Below, piece by piece: positions 4,834 through 13,519 of a DNA stretch of 23,251 nucleotides. Each line of letters begins with the position of its first letter. The stretch's first letter is position 1. The notes beneath the pieces are model-generated. The model was not told where the DNA came from. It searched no databases and saw nothing but the letters and a program-made list of their open reading frames with translations. Source of the stretch: a virus; the IMG/VR virus record IMGVR_UViG_3300033153_004941, positions 1 through 23,251 of that record; one strand, written 5' to 3'. The position numbers and the translations under genes were made by a program.

Positions 4834-6570
4834 ATGGAAGATACGTTAGAGAAAGTTAAGAAGAGGGTAGCAGAACTCCAGCCACTTTACGACCGCATGG
4901 ATAAGACCAAGGATTTAGTTTATCTTTCACCCTACAAAATGCGGAACTTCGACAAGGCAGAGATGGAGAATGTCATCAATGTAACCACTAACTGGCCGGC
5001 TATATATGCCAATGCTATCATCTCAGACCTCATGGGTGCGATATGGCAAACGGTAATCGAGAGTAACACAAAACTGTCCGATAAACAGAAGCATGTTATC
5101 GAGAACTTTATTGAAGACAACCTGGCCCAGGCGGATGAGCAATTAGCAACAAGGGGCATGGCCGATTTATTTACCTGGCTCTGTAACCATGTTTGTATCA
5201 GGAGCCTTATTGGAGCTCGCTGGATTTCTCAGTTTGATAAAGGCGTCTACAAAAATGATTGCCTGCCGGTGGATATGCGCTGGACCCCCTTTGAGTTCGG
5301 TAAAGATGGCTTGTCCTGGGTAGCTCATAAGACCTTCCGCAGTAAGGCAAGAATACTATCGCAATATGGGGTAGATGTTGGTGAGGACGAAATAGAAGTA
5401 ACCGATTTCTGGGATTGTGAAAAGAACGAGGTTTGGCTTGGGGATGAAAAGGTTGATACTGTAGTAGTTAATGGGAAGGTTCAGAAGAGGCAAGAGGAAC
5501 ATCCCTTTGGTTATCCCCCCTTCGTGATAGTAATTCCCTCTTCTGGCTTTATGCTCAGAGACAAGGGCTATATAGAGCATGAGGGTGAGGACTTATTATT
5601 TTTGAGCAGGGGTCTCTATGAAGAGCGTAGTCGTCAAGTGTCTATTGAGCAGACTTTAGGCATGGACGTGCTTTTCCCACCCTATGAGCAGGAGTCGGAC
5701 GAACCCGGGACGCCAGCAGATAAACCGCCCAAAACGATGCAAACAAAAAAGGTCAAAAAGGGAGAACTGCACCAGCTTCTTCCCAGGGGGGACATAACCA
5801 ATGCCTTCCGTGCTAGTCGGGCAGACATTCAGAACATGATAGAGATGGGGGGGCCACTTTTACCAAGGGCTTATAACCAGCCACCATCGGCGGTAGAGGT
5901 TCAGGCTGAAGTAGAGTTATTGGCGAGATGGCACTATCCTCGGGTAAAAGCGCTGGCTCAGTTCCGTCAACAATTAAGCCGAATGATGATTGACCAGTAT
6001 ATCAAAATTAGTGAGCAGGTTAAAGGTAAGTCCGACATCACAATCGGTGCTACTGGCCAGAAGCGGATTTATTCAGTGCAGCAACTGGGAGACCCTGGAA
6101 CCTATACTATCAAAAACCAGTTGATGACCAAGAGTAAGAAGCAGGAGATTGTCAACCTGGCAATGTTTGAGGCAGCTCGGGGAGAATTACCGCTAAGGGT
6201 GAGGCTGACTGATATTCTAATGGCTGACGACCCAGATGGAATAATGCGAGAGCTTGATATTGAAAAAGCAAGGCAAGCTGACCCTGCCATTGGGCTATTT
6301 GAGATGGCTATTAGGTATGCAGAGGAGGCGGAAAACCTCGAGGGTAGTGATGCCGATACGAGAAAAATACAATCAATGATGCTCACTGAAAGAGGATGCA
6401 GTATTATCCGGCAAAGAGCACAGATGCCACAACCACTCCCAGAGGAGGCGACAGTTCCACGGGAAAAGACTAAGGGACCCAGTGGCCAGCCTCTAATGCA
6501 TTTAATGGGGGGCGGTGGTGGAGGTGGTGGTCAACGTCAGCCAACAGAGGAGGCAACCATTGGCGATTAA
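4834..6570 (+). CDS. Portal protein
   Basis: At 578 aa, directly after terL, this is the expected portal: the dodecameric ring at one vertex through which DNA enters and leaves. The N-terminal region is helical, followed by 'NVTTNWPAIYANAIISDLMGAIWQ', a mixed alpha/beta wing (residues 100-230), and a long helical stem/crown region, including GGPLLPRAYNQPPSAVEVQAE-type sequence near residue 345 and ARWHYPRVKALAQFRQQLSR after it. The C-terminus ends in an unusual run of eight glycines (MGGGGGGGGQRQ) and a short acidic tail. The GGAG site precedes the ATG. The stop overlaps the next gene by 11 nt. The call rests on position, size and helical pattern; the exact portal family is not determined. 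Confidence 0.82.
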   Translation: MEDTLEKVKKRVAELQPLYDRMDKTKDLVYLSPYKMRNFDKAEMENVINVTTNWPAIYANAIISDLMGAIWQTVIESNTKLSDKQKHVIENFIEDNLAQADEQLATRGMADLFTWLCNHVCIRSLIGARWISQFDKGVYKNDCLPVDMRWTPFEFGKDGLSWVAHKTFRSKARILSQYGVDVGEDEIEVTDFWDCEKNEVWLGDEKVDTVVVNGKVQKRQEEHPFGYPPFVIVIPSSGFMLRDKGYIEHEGEDLLFLSRGLYEERSRQVSIEQTLGMDVLFPPYEQESDEPGTPADKPPKTMQTKKVKKGELHQLLPRGDITNAFRASRADIQNMIEMGGPLLPRAYNQPPSAVEVQAEVELLARWHYPRVKALAQFRQQLSRMMIDQYIKISEQVKGKSDITIGATGQKRIYSVQQLGDPGTYTIKNQLMTKSKKQEIVNLAMFEAARGELPLRVRLTDILMADDPDGIMRELDIEKARQADPAIGLFEMAIRYAEEAENLEGSDADTRKIQSMMLTERGCSIIRQRAQMPQPLPEEATVPREKTKGPSGQPLMHLMGGGGGGGGQRQPTEEATIGD

Positions 6571-7132
6571 ATGGACTGTCGGTGAGATTAGAAGGGCAAG
6601 TGAGATTGGGTACAAGGGAACTAGCAAATATATCTGGAACGCTTGTTCTATCTGTGGAAGGGAACGATGGGTTCAGTTTAGAGAGGAAAAATCAGCAACG
6701 ACACGGTGTTTTAAGTGTGCTCATCAGAATAACCATAAATCAAACTGGAAGGGTGGTAAAACCTTGAATCCCTCAGGTTATATGAGGGTAAGGCTTCAAC
6801 CTGATGATTTCTTTTTCCCCATGGCGGATAAAGCCCATTATGTGCAAGAACACCGCCTTGTTATGGCAAAACACTTAAAGCGGTGTTTGCTACCCTGGGA
6901 AGTCGTGCATCATAAAGGAACGAAGTATCCCCCTGGCAGCTTGGAAGATAAGGGCGATAATCGCATTGAAAACTTAGAACTCATAACTGATAAACGATTT
7001 CATATAGTAGATATGAGAGTTAAAAATCTTATTACCTCATTGCAAAAACAAGTGAAGGACCATGCCAAAGAGATACAACTTCTTAAATGGCAAGTAAGGG
7101 AACTTAACAAGAAAAAAGCGGAGGTGGTTTGA
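6560..7132 (+). CDS. Second HNH endonuclease with N-terminal zinc ribbon
   Basis: The chosen start is TTG at 6560, 6 nt after a strong GAGGAGG (6547-6553), giving 190 aa; an upstream ATG at 6515 lies deep in the portal gene. CSIC (29-32) and CFKC (50-53) form a zinc ribbon. The HNH_3-type core follows: EHRLVMAKHLKRCL from residue 97, WEVVHHKG (H117/H118), then DNRIENLELIT. A basic coiled-coil tail (about 155-187) ends the protein. It overlaps the portal stop by 11 nt and the next start by 1 nt. Unlike the HNH between the terminases, its HNH_3 layout resembles free-standing homing endonucleases, so it may be a mobile passenger that was fitted into the operon. Confidence 0.85.
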   Translation: MAIKWTVGEIRRASEIGYKGTSKYIWNACSICGRERWVQFREEKSATTRCFKCAHQNNHKSNWKGGKTLNPSGYMRVRLQPDDFFFPMADKAHYVQEHRLVMAKHLKRCLLPWEVVHHKGTKYPPGSLEDKGDNRIENLELITDKRFHIVDMRVKNLITSLQKQVKDHAKEIQLLKWQVRELNKKKAEVV

Positions 7133-7293
7133 TGCCTCAGATACGTTGGGCTAAAGACGATGTTATTAAGAAATTCCAAGAGGCTATGATACCACAGGAA
7201 GCCAAGCCGTCACAGAAGCCGGCACTAATCCAGAAATTAAAGCAGGAAGCAACGCAACGCAAAGGTGAACCAATTGAAGGTGAGGTAGTTTAA
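7132..7293 (+). CDS. Small hypothetical protein between HNH and giant gene
   Basis: The 53-aa frame starts MPQIRWAKDDVIKKFQEAMI and ends KGEPIEGEVV. It is hydrophilic, lysine/glutamine-rich and likely helical then disordered. Start and stop both overlap neighbours by a single base (TGATG at 7130-7134, TAATG at 7291-7295), typical of coupled phage structural genes. GGAGGTGG precedes the ATG. No family is recognised; its place beside the portal suggests a small head or scaffold-like accessory. Confidence 0.65.
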   Translation: MPQIRWAKDDVIKKFQEAMIPQEAKPSQKPALIQKLKQEATQRKGEPIEGEVV

Positions 7294-10200
7294 TGCCCTT
7301 TCAAAGCCCATTAGAGAGCTTACTAGATGAATATGACGAGTACCTGAAGCGGATTAAGGGGCAATGGCCTAGTATCAGTTGGGCTCTTCAGAAGATGAGA
7401 TATGCTGCTGTCGCTCCGCCTACATACCCCTATAAGCCCCCTACAAAACCACAGCTTTATACTGCTGAAGAGGCGAAGGAACTGGGGGTTGATATTAAAC
7501 CGGACTGGCAACTCAAGGTAACACCATCCGGGAGGCATTTTGAGGAAGAGCCGACTGTAAGTTTTGTTACGCCTACGGGCTGGGAATTAAAAGAAGGTGT
7601 CTATGTTTCTCCAGAAGGGGAGGAACTTACCAAGGAACAACTGAGCACTCATCAATTGGCCTATTTAGAATCACTCACAAGAATACCTGTGGAGAAGGGG
7701 GTACTCACCCCGGAACAATTGGCAATAGAGCGAGCGTATAGGGAGGCCTTTGTTCCTGAAACAATAGGTTTTCGGGGCATATTTGGGGAAGGAGTTACCA
7801 AGCCTGAAATGGCAGAGATTACCGCTTACTATGTGGACAAACCAGAGGAATTATACAACGACCTTTTGGTTATAGGTAGGACTGACGAAACGGAGGCTAT
7901 TCTCCAACAACTAGGGGCAACTGAAAAAGATATTGATGAGATATTTGGAATGAAAGGGCTTATGCCTCAGAGAATTCCCCCAGAGGGTATCACTATACCG
8001 ATGGAAGCTGAGGGCGAAAAGGTAGATGCTCTTCTTAAACCCGACTTCAGCGTATGGATAGGGGATACCGAGGTTGGGGCAATCAATCCCGAGACAGGGA
8101 AATTTGAACAGATGGAAGTTGAGTGGTGGCAGAAGTATCTTGTGCAACCGTTACTGACGGCAGCTCAATATACAATTATCCCAGCCGTTGAAACTCTGCA
8201 CAGGCTCTTCGGTGAAATACCATCTGCAGCAGTTTGGAGCTTAATAGAAAGTATCCCTGATTATATACAAAGGTTTGAGGAATCTATCAAGACAGGTGAT
8301 TTCTGGAAGTTACCACAGGGAACTAAGGAGTGGTGGAGGTTTGGTAAACCACAACTTGAAGGTTTGGTTACACCCATAACTGACTTTGATAGCGTAACAC
8401 AAGTACTTAGCTATATGTGGGATGCCTATGAGAAGGCTAGAGAACAATATATGGCCATTGAAGCCCCCGCATGGCACACAGGCTGGGAGAAGCCGAAATG
8501 GCTCGGTGGTGAGGAACTTACCCTTGGTGTTAAAGGTCTTACTGAGGCTTTATTTGAAATACCAATCTGGTTGCTCATTCCATCGGCAGCGTTACTTAGA
8601 GCAAGGCTAGCCCCTACCGCGGCGGCCGGTGGCACAGTAGGAATGACCGCTCAAGCAGCTAGAGTAGCACTGCTCCCTATTGCTAGCCTAGAAACTGCTA
8701 CTGCTACTGGTCTCAGGTACGGCATTGGTCTTCCTCTCAAATATGTGACGGTAGACTTGCCTAGAGTTGCTACCAGGAAAGCCTTTGAAGTAGCTCTGGA
8801 TAGAGGGTTGGATAAGTGGCTCGTCAGGCAGGGCATTAGAGCAAACAATGCCAACAGGGTAGTCGCTTACTTCCTTAAAACTAATCACCACTGGCTATAT
8901 AGGAAGGCACAAGAGAACTTGATAAATCGATTGGCTGCTCATAGAGCTGCTGGCGAAAAAATAGTTCCTCAGCATGTGGCTAATTCTGCGGCTAAACAAA
9001 CTATGGAGCAAGCAGAGCCATTACTGCTCAAAGCAGCGAGGGAAGCAGCGGTTTCCTCAGGGTTAGAGGGGATGCCTCTGGAGATAGTCAGGGCTATAAC
9101 AAATATTGCTGAGCGTATGTCCAGAGAGGGTTTCCGAGTAACTGACCCAATGGTTTTCCTACGCCTCATACCTGAAGCTGCTCAAGCTGAATTTGAGAAG
9201 ACAATACCCTTGATGTTGCAATTAAGGGATATGGGCTATTCTATTGATGCTATTACCGCAATGGCTCCAGAAGAGGCATGGGTTAATCTTCTCAAAAGAT
9301 TTACTCCCGAAGTTGGTACTGCACCAATTAAAGAAACTCCCACTGTGAGTCTTGCCGAATATACGACTGAAGAGATTACAGCGTTGGAAGCCGAACTTGC
9401 AGGACTGCGGGAATGGCTTGCCTTTGAGCCTGCGGTTAAGTTAAGAAACTTGATTAAGAAATGTGGCTGGTATAAGGGTGAGGTTTCTGACCTGACCCTC
9501 AAGCAATACCAGGACATAAAGGGTAGGGAAGAAATACCCCCCAATATATTGGCTGAGGACAAGAAACACGTCCGGTGGGAGTATGCTCTTGATGATGTAG
9601 CTACAGAGATGGGTTATGAGAGCGGCGACGCACTGAAATATGCCATTGAGGATATTGGCAATGCTTTTACGAGGATTGAGAGCCTAGAGCGTGAGTTGGC
9701 ATTAGCTGTAACTGAAGGACTACCTAAGGCACGAATCCCCGTAATGATAACTAAGGCAATGGAAGCCGATTTGCAAGCTTTGGGATATAGTGATGAGGCT
9801 ATTAGTGCTATGACGCCTGCCGAAGCTTGGAACATATTGCGACCTAGAGACGCAATGAAACTAGAAGAGCGTATCACTACTCTGCAGATGGATGAGATTA
9901 TACGCCTTGGCAAAGAAAAGATGTTGGTCAGTGAGGCAGATAAGCCAACCCCTGCCCTTAGAAATCTTCTTAAGGGGCTAGTCGGCAAGGATAAGATTGA
10001 TAAACTGACCGCCAGTGAAGCCGATACGATTGTGGAGGCCCTTGAGCTTTTAGAGGTTAAATACGGTAAGCCTCCGAAGATTCCGACTACAACTGGCTTA
10101 ATCACTAAAGAGTTTGCTGATAAGATACCGCTCCTGAAGGAAGTCGGCATACTTGAGAGACTCCGACCTACCCGCCAGGTCTTTCAGAAGATGGGCTTGA

Positions 10201-13200
10201 GGGCAGAGGTTTCCGAGCCAGCATTTGAGGCAGAGATTAAGATTTATGAAGACCTGATGGCTTTCAGGGCAGAGCTAAAGGGAATAAGAAGCCTCGTGCC
10301 AAAAGGCAGAGAAAGGGCGGTATTCCGAGCCTTAGAGAATCCGGGAGAGGTTGTAGAATTAACCGCTAATGAGCAGAAGGCTCTTGCTTGGTTCCGTAAA
10401 TACTTTGAGGACTGGGCTGGCAAACTGAAGATACCACGTGAGAAGATAAAAAAGAACTATGTAACACATATCTTTGAGGCTGAGATAGCACAGATGCTCA
10501 AGGCTGGTCACCCACTTGATCCTGCTCTAATTAGGGCACTGGACTTTGTCACCCCGAAGACAGTCTTTAATCCCTTCCTTCAAAAGAGACTGGGGCAAAC
10601 AATAGGTTTGAAAGAAAACCCCTTCGCTGCTGCCGAGGCTTATGAAGCCAGGGCACTGAAAGTTTATCACTATGAGCCCTTAATCCAGAAGATACGGGTT
10701 TATGAGAAATACCTGCCTCCGAACGCCGCGAGGTATTTAAGGAGCTTCATTACCAGAATAACTAGCAGACCCTTGCCTATAGACAGGGAGGCCAACCAAA
10801 CCCTTAAGGAGTTTGCTAGCAAGATAGAGAAGCTCCCCGGTGGTGACCTCTTGGCTAAACACCTGACATCGGGCAATGCTAGTGGGCTTCTCGCTTATCG
10901 CTTTGCAAGTAGCCTCTATTTCCTGTGGCTTGGCTTTAAGCCGACTTCTGCCATAAGGAATTTAAGCCAGCATCTATTAGCCCTCTGTGAAGTTGGGCCA
11001 ATACACTTTCTTGGGGGCTTTGGGCTACGAGCCACATCTGAAGGCAAGGCAGTATTGAAAGAATCTTTGGTACTGCGCTCTCGTAGGCAGGCGTTTCTGC
11101 CCGGTATAGATGCTTCATTTACAGACCGCTGGACTGATAAAACTCGTGAAGTCGCTATGTATATGTTTCGATGGGCAGACAAGCAGAATGTGAGTGATGC
11201 CTTTTTATCTGGGTATGCAGAAGCAAAGGGACTTGGTTTGCCTCGTGATTGGTGTATTAAGAGGGGAGATGAGGTTGCTGCGGATACGCAGTATATTTAC
11301 ACACAATTAGGTGGCATGGCTTGGTCTCAACCAGCACTAGGTAGGGCTGTGTCTGTTCTAACAACTTGGCCTCAGAATTGGGTCGAGTTGATGACCAGAT
11401 GGTTTAAGGGAAGACCATCCTATGTCTTTAGTGAGTATGAGGCGGCCACAGGCAAAACGCTTCCGAGGCCCAATTGGTTGTTACGTCGCAAAGCTCTCTT
11501 TATCTATTTGGCTATAGTAGCATCTGGCTACGCTATTAAAGAGGAAACAAGAATAAGGGCATGGGAATATACAGGCTTAACATCATTGCGTTATTTGGCT
11601 GATTTGGCTGGTGGGGAATTCCCAGCCTTGCAGTATCCTGGCGCTGTCGCTAAGGTCATAGTTGGCTTCCTTACTGACGATGACCGTATGCTAAACGAAG
11701 GCTGGTATCAACTGAAACCGACTAACCTAATGGGTATAGTCAGGCAACTTGACCAAGTTATAAGGGGCGAAAAGGACTGGCTAACCTTGCTCTTCTACCT
11801 AAAGGGTAAGGACTTTTTCATGCAGAAGCTAAAAGAGGACTGGGGCAAGGAGCTAGATGTTTACTATGCTCTAGAGACTGCTGGGGAGCGGTATGACTTT
11901 AGGGAAGCGAATCCAGAAACGGAAGCTAAGCTGTTTATTATAGGCAGAATCACAAGGCTTCACAGTGATGAGGCCAGAGATATAGTCCTGAGACTGATTG
12001 AGGAGCACAGCATTGACCCTGAGCTTATAGAGGGATACGAAGCTGTCTTTGGCACTGATACCGCTGCCGAGCTAGCAGAGGTTAAGAAGCAAATAGGGCA
12101 GATAGAGGAAGACAAACTCTTTACCACTAACAAATTCACCTCTGAAGTAAATCGCCTTGTTGACCTTGTGGGTAGGGGTAAAGTGGAAAGAGACGGTATG
12201 CCTTTAGCGATTGAGTACCTCAGAGCAAGCGACCAATGGCAAGGCTACTTTGACTTAGACGCAGAGGCAAGACCTGATTTTAGAAAGCGATTCCCTGAAA
12301 TAGAAGCACAGCTTTTCTTCTGGGGTAAGCTCACCACTGTCAAAAGCCCGGAGAGTGCCAAGATGGTCATAGACTTGATGGAGAAATACGGCATCCCACC
12401 TGAAGGGATAAGAGCCTTTGCCGAGAACATGGACAAGTATGACGAAGTTAAAGACTTGGCTTCAAAGGTAGGAGTCTCCTGGCTGTCAACTAAGTGGTAT
12501 CCTATGGATGAGGAATATGATACCCTTGAGGGGAAAGAGGCACGGCAAGCCTTCTTAGAAGCTCATCCTGACTATGCCAAGGTCAGACGGCAAAGAGATG
12601 CTTACAATTACGGCTTTCCTGACAATCTAATAGACACCTACGCTGAATACTATAGCAAACCTAGAGCTGGTTATGAGGACGAATGGTTCTTGATGGAGCA
12701 TCCTGATTTCTATAATGCTTGCCTTGACCTCCTTGACTGGAAAGCTAAAGACTTTAGTAAGGTTCCGGGGAGAGAGGTCTATACACTTTTACAGGAGTAC
12801 GAGGAGATTGTTGAGGGTAAAGCTAGATTGTTATTCAGGCACGAACACCCAGAGTTAGAGAAATGGTTTGTAGATGTGAAAGGTTATACTCCAGTTGGTG
12901 ATAGGTGGCAAGATGAGGAGGAGGAAGAGGTGGAGGCAAAAGCGGAGATAGAGAAAACGGAGGAAGAGGGAGAGGAAGAAAGGCTATCAGGGGAACTCCA
13001 AGACTTACTTGATGAATACAATAGGCTATCCGAAGGTCAGGAGCGTTTAATCTTTCGCCATGAGAATCCAGACCTGGAGAAATACCTTGTTGAGGAAAAG
13101 GGCTATACGCCAGTGGGGGATAGGTGGAAGGTAAGCAAATCCTTCCTTGAACAACTAGAGGAGCAGGGGTTATTAGAAGAGTGGATGAAGCAGTTTGAAT

Positions 13201-13202
13201 AA
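7293..13202 (+). CDS. Giant (1,969 aa) virion-associated protein, probable internal/ejected protein
   Basis: The start ATG is coupled to the previous stop. Visible parts: an N-terminal linker region with PEGEELTKEQL-type sequence; a hydrophobic stretch at about 415-475; two 'aLGYS-x-DAI-x-AM-x-PEEAW' helical motifs near residues 641 and 823; a coiled charged region to about 1050; a large conserved-looking domain at about 1055-1395 (FLWLGFKPTSAIRNLSQH near 1206); a hydrophobic helix at 1400-1415; two 'FR-x-x-NPE-x-EA-x-LF' repeats near 1534 and 1661; and two C-terminal repeats ending GYTPVGDRW around 1832-1873 and 1905-1947, split by a Glu-rich spacer. No enzyme active site is evident. Size, modular repeats and place between portal and scaffold suit a polyvalent internal virion protein. 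A tape-measure role is possible but its position is wrong for one. Confidence 0.7.
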   Translation: MPFQSPLESLLDEYDEYLKRIKGQWPSISWALQKMRYAAVAPPTYPYKPPTKPQLYTAEEAKELGVDIKPDWQLKVTPSGRHFEEEPTVSFVTPTGWELKEGVYVSPEGEELTKEQLSTHQLAYLESLTRIPVEKGVLTPEQLAIERAYREAFVPETIGFRGIFGEGVTKPEMAEITAYYVDKPEELYNDLLVIGRTDETEAILQQLGATEKDIDEIFGMKGLMPQRIPPEGITIPMEAEGEKVDALLKPDFSVWIGDTEVGAINPETGKFEQMEVEWWQKYLVQPLLTAAQYTIIPAVETLHRLFGEIPSAAVWSLIESIPDYIQRFEESIKTGDFWKLPQGTKEWWRFGKPQLEGLVTPITDFDSVTQVLSYMWDAYEKAREQYMAIEAPAWHTGWEKPKWLGGEELTLGVKGLTEALFEIPIWLLIPSAALLRARLAPTAAAGGTVGMTAQAARVALLPIASLETATATGLRYGIGLPLKYVTVDLPRVATRKAFEVALDRGLDKWLVRQGIRANNANRVVAYFLKTNHHWLYRKAQENLINRLAAHRAAGEKIVPQHVANSAAKQTMEQAEPLLLKAAREAAVSSGLEGMPLEIVRAITNIAERMSREGFRVTDPMVFLRLIPEAAQAEFEKTIPLMLQLRDMGYSIDAITAMAPEEAWVNLLKRFTPEVGTAPIKETPTVSLAEYTTEEITALEAELAGLREWLAFEPAVKLRNLIKKCGWYKGEVSDLTLKQYQDIKGREEIPPNILAEDKKHVRWEYALDDVATEMGYESGDALKYAIEDIGNAFTRIESLERELALAVTEGLPKARIPVMITKAMEADLQALGYSDEAISAMTPAEAWNILRPRDAMKLEERITTLQMDEIIRLGKEKMLVSEADKPTPALRNLLKGLVGKDKIDKLTASEADTIVEALELLEVKYGKPPKIPTTTGLITKEFADKIPLLKEVGILERLRPTRQVFQKMGLRAEVSEPAFEAEIKIYEDLMAFRAELKGIRSLVPKGRERAVFRALENPGEVVELTANEQKALAWFRKYFEDWAGKLKIPREKIKKNYVTHIFEAEIAQMLKAGHPLDPALIRALDFVTPKTVFNPFLQKRLGQTIGLKENPFAAAEAYEARALKVYHYEPLIQKIRVYEKYLPPNAARYLRSFITRITSRPLPIDREANQTLKEFASKIEKLPGGDLLAKHLTSGNASGLLAYRFASSLYFLWLGFKPTSAIRNLSQHLLALCEVGPIHFLGGFGLRATSEGKAVLKESLVLRSRRQAFLPGIDASFTDRWTDKTREVAMYMFRWADKQNVSDAFLSGYAEAKGLGLPRDWCIKRGDEVAADTQYIYTQLGGMAWSQPALGRAVSVLTTWPQNWVELMTRWFKGRPSYVFSEYEAATGKTLPRPNWLLRRKALFIYLAIVASGYAIKEETRIRAWEYTGLTSLRYLADLAGGEFPALQYPGAVAKVIVGFLTDDDRMLNEGWYQLKPTNLMGIVRQLDQVIRGEKDWLTLLFYLKGKDFFMQKLKEDWGKELDVYYALETAGERYDFREANPETEAKLFIIGRITRLHSDEARDIVLRLIEEHSIDPELIEGYEAVFGTDTAAELAEVKKQIGQIEEDKLFTTNKFTSEVNRLVDLVGRGKVERDGMPLAIEYLRASDQWQGYFDLDAEARPDFRKRFPEIEAQLFFWGKLTTVKSPESAKMVIDLMEKYGIPPEGIRAFAENMDKYDEVKDLASKVGVSWLSTKWYPMDEEYDTLEGKEARQAFLEAHPDYAKVRRQRDAYNYGFPDNLIDTYAEYYSKPRAGYEDEWFLMEHPDFYNACLDLLDWKAKDFSKVPGREVYTLLQEYEEIVEGKARLLFRHEHPELEKWFVDVKGYTPVGDRWQDEEEEEVEAKAEIEKTEEEGEEERLSGELQDLLDEYNRLSEGQERLIFRHENPDLEKYLVEEKGYTPVGDRWKVSKSFLEQLEEQGLLEEWMKQFE

Positions 13203-13213
13203 GCAAGGCATTT

Positions 13214-13396
13214 TCAATCGGTGACGAAAGAAAGAATGACCAACCAAAGTAGGATGGGTATGAGTATAATCCCCCAAATCCAGTTTTCGTACTTCGCATA
13301 AAACCATTTAATGCGTAGTATTGTGGGATTTTGGGGCTTTAGGGATTGAAGTAGCCTCTTTTGGTAAGAACGCTGAATTCTAGTGAGTTTATCCAT
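13214..13396 (-). CDS. Small single-pass membrane protein, antisense to the late operon
   Basis: The 60-aa protein has a basic, hydrophilic N-terminus (MDKLTRIQRSYQKRLLQSLK) and one strong hydrophobic helix at about 40-57 (WIWGIILIPILLWLVILSF), so it probably sits in the inner membrane with its N-terminus inside. It is the only minus-strand gene inside the structural region. It has its own promoter, TTGACA-17-TATTGT (13431-13403), whose start point falls within a few bases of the ATG; the mRNA would be nearly leaderless and no good ribosome binding site exists. Possible roles are superinfection exclusion, a host-membrane modulator or a holin-like factor; none is shown by sequence. Confidence 0.5.
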   Translation of the reverse strand: MDKLTRIQRSYQKRLLQSLKPQNPTILRIKWFYAKYENWIWGIILIPILLWLVILSFVTD

Positions 13397-13402
13397 ACCT
13401 TA

Positions 13403-13431
13403 ACAATAAACATTTTCTAATGCCTTGTCAA
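13403..13431 (-). promoter_or_regulatory. Promoter of the antisense membrane-protein gene
   Basis: On the minus strand there is a perfect TTGACA (13431-13426), a 17-nt spacer and TATTGT (13408-13403; 4 of 6). It lies directly upstream of the 60-aa gene's ATG at 13396 and predicts a leaderless or nearly leaderless message. Confidence 0.6.
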
Positions 13432-13452
13432 CTCGAACATTTGGTCTATTAT
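13425..13452 (+). promoter_or_regulatory. Promoter of the scaffold-capsid operon
   Basis: On the plus strand there is TTGTCA (13425-13430; 5 of 6), a 16-nt spacer and TATTAT (13447-13452; 5 of 6). Transcription would start near 13459, giving a leader of about 140 nt that contains the terminator at 13520-13549 before the scaffold gene. Its -35 occupies the same seven bases as the -35 of the divergent minus-strand promoter, so polymerase probably binds in only one direction at a time. Confidence 0.5.
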
Positions 13453-13519
13453 GAGAACGCACAGAATCGATTTTAAGGGGTATAAAATGTAAGAGAAGTA
13501 GTTAGATATTAAACCGCTT

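Noticed and set aside
6507-6530. G-rich tract as a G-quadruplex regulator
   Set aside because: It simply encodes the portal's run of eight glycines; the G runs are broken and no regulatory context is evident.
6515-6559. ATG 6515 as start of the second HNH gene
   Set aside because: It lies in the glycine-coding stretch of the portal without a proper spacing context; TTG 6560 has a strong GAGGAGG at the right distance.
9614-10150. 178-codon open frame on the minus strand
   Set aside because: Ser/Leu-rich mirror of the helical, lysine/glutamate-rich giant protein; no start signal.
12835-13299. 154-codon open frame on the minus strand
   Set aside because: It is antisense to the conserved GYTPVGDRW repeats and the Glu-rich segment of the giant gene; proline/leucine runs are the mirror of Glu codons, and no ribosome binding site is seen.
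13451-13492. 13-codon leader peptide MRTHRIDFKGYKM before the terminator
   Set aside because: Its ATG overlaps the predicted -10 element, so it would not be in the transcript, and it has no ribosome binding site.
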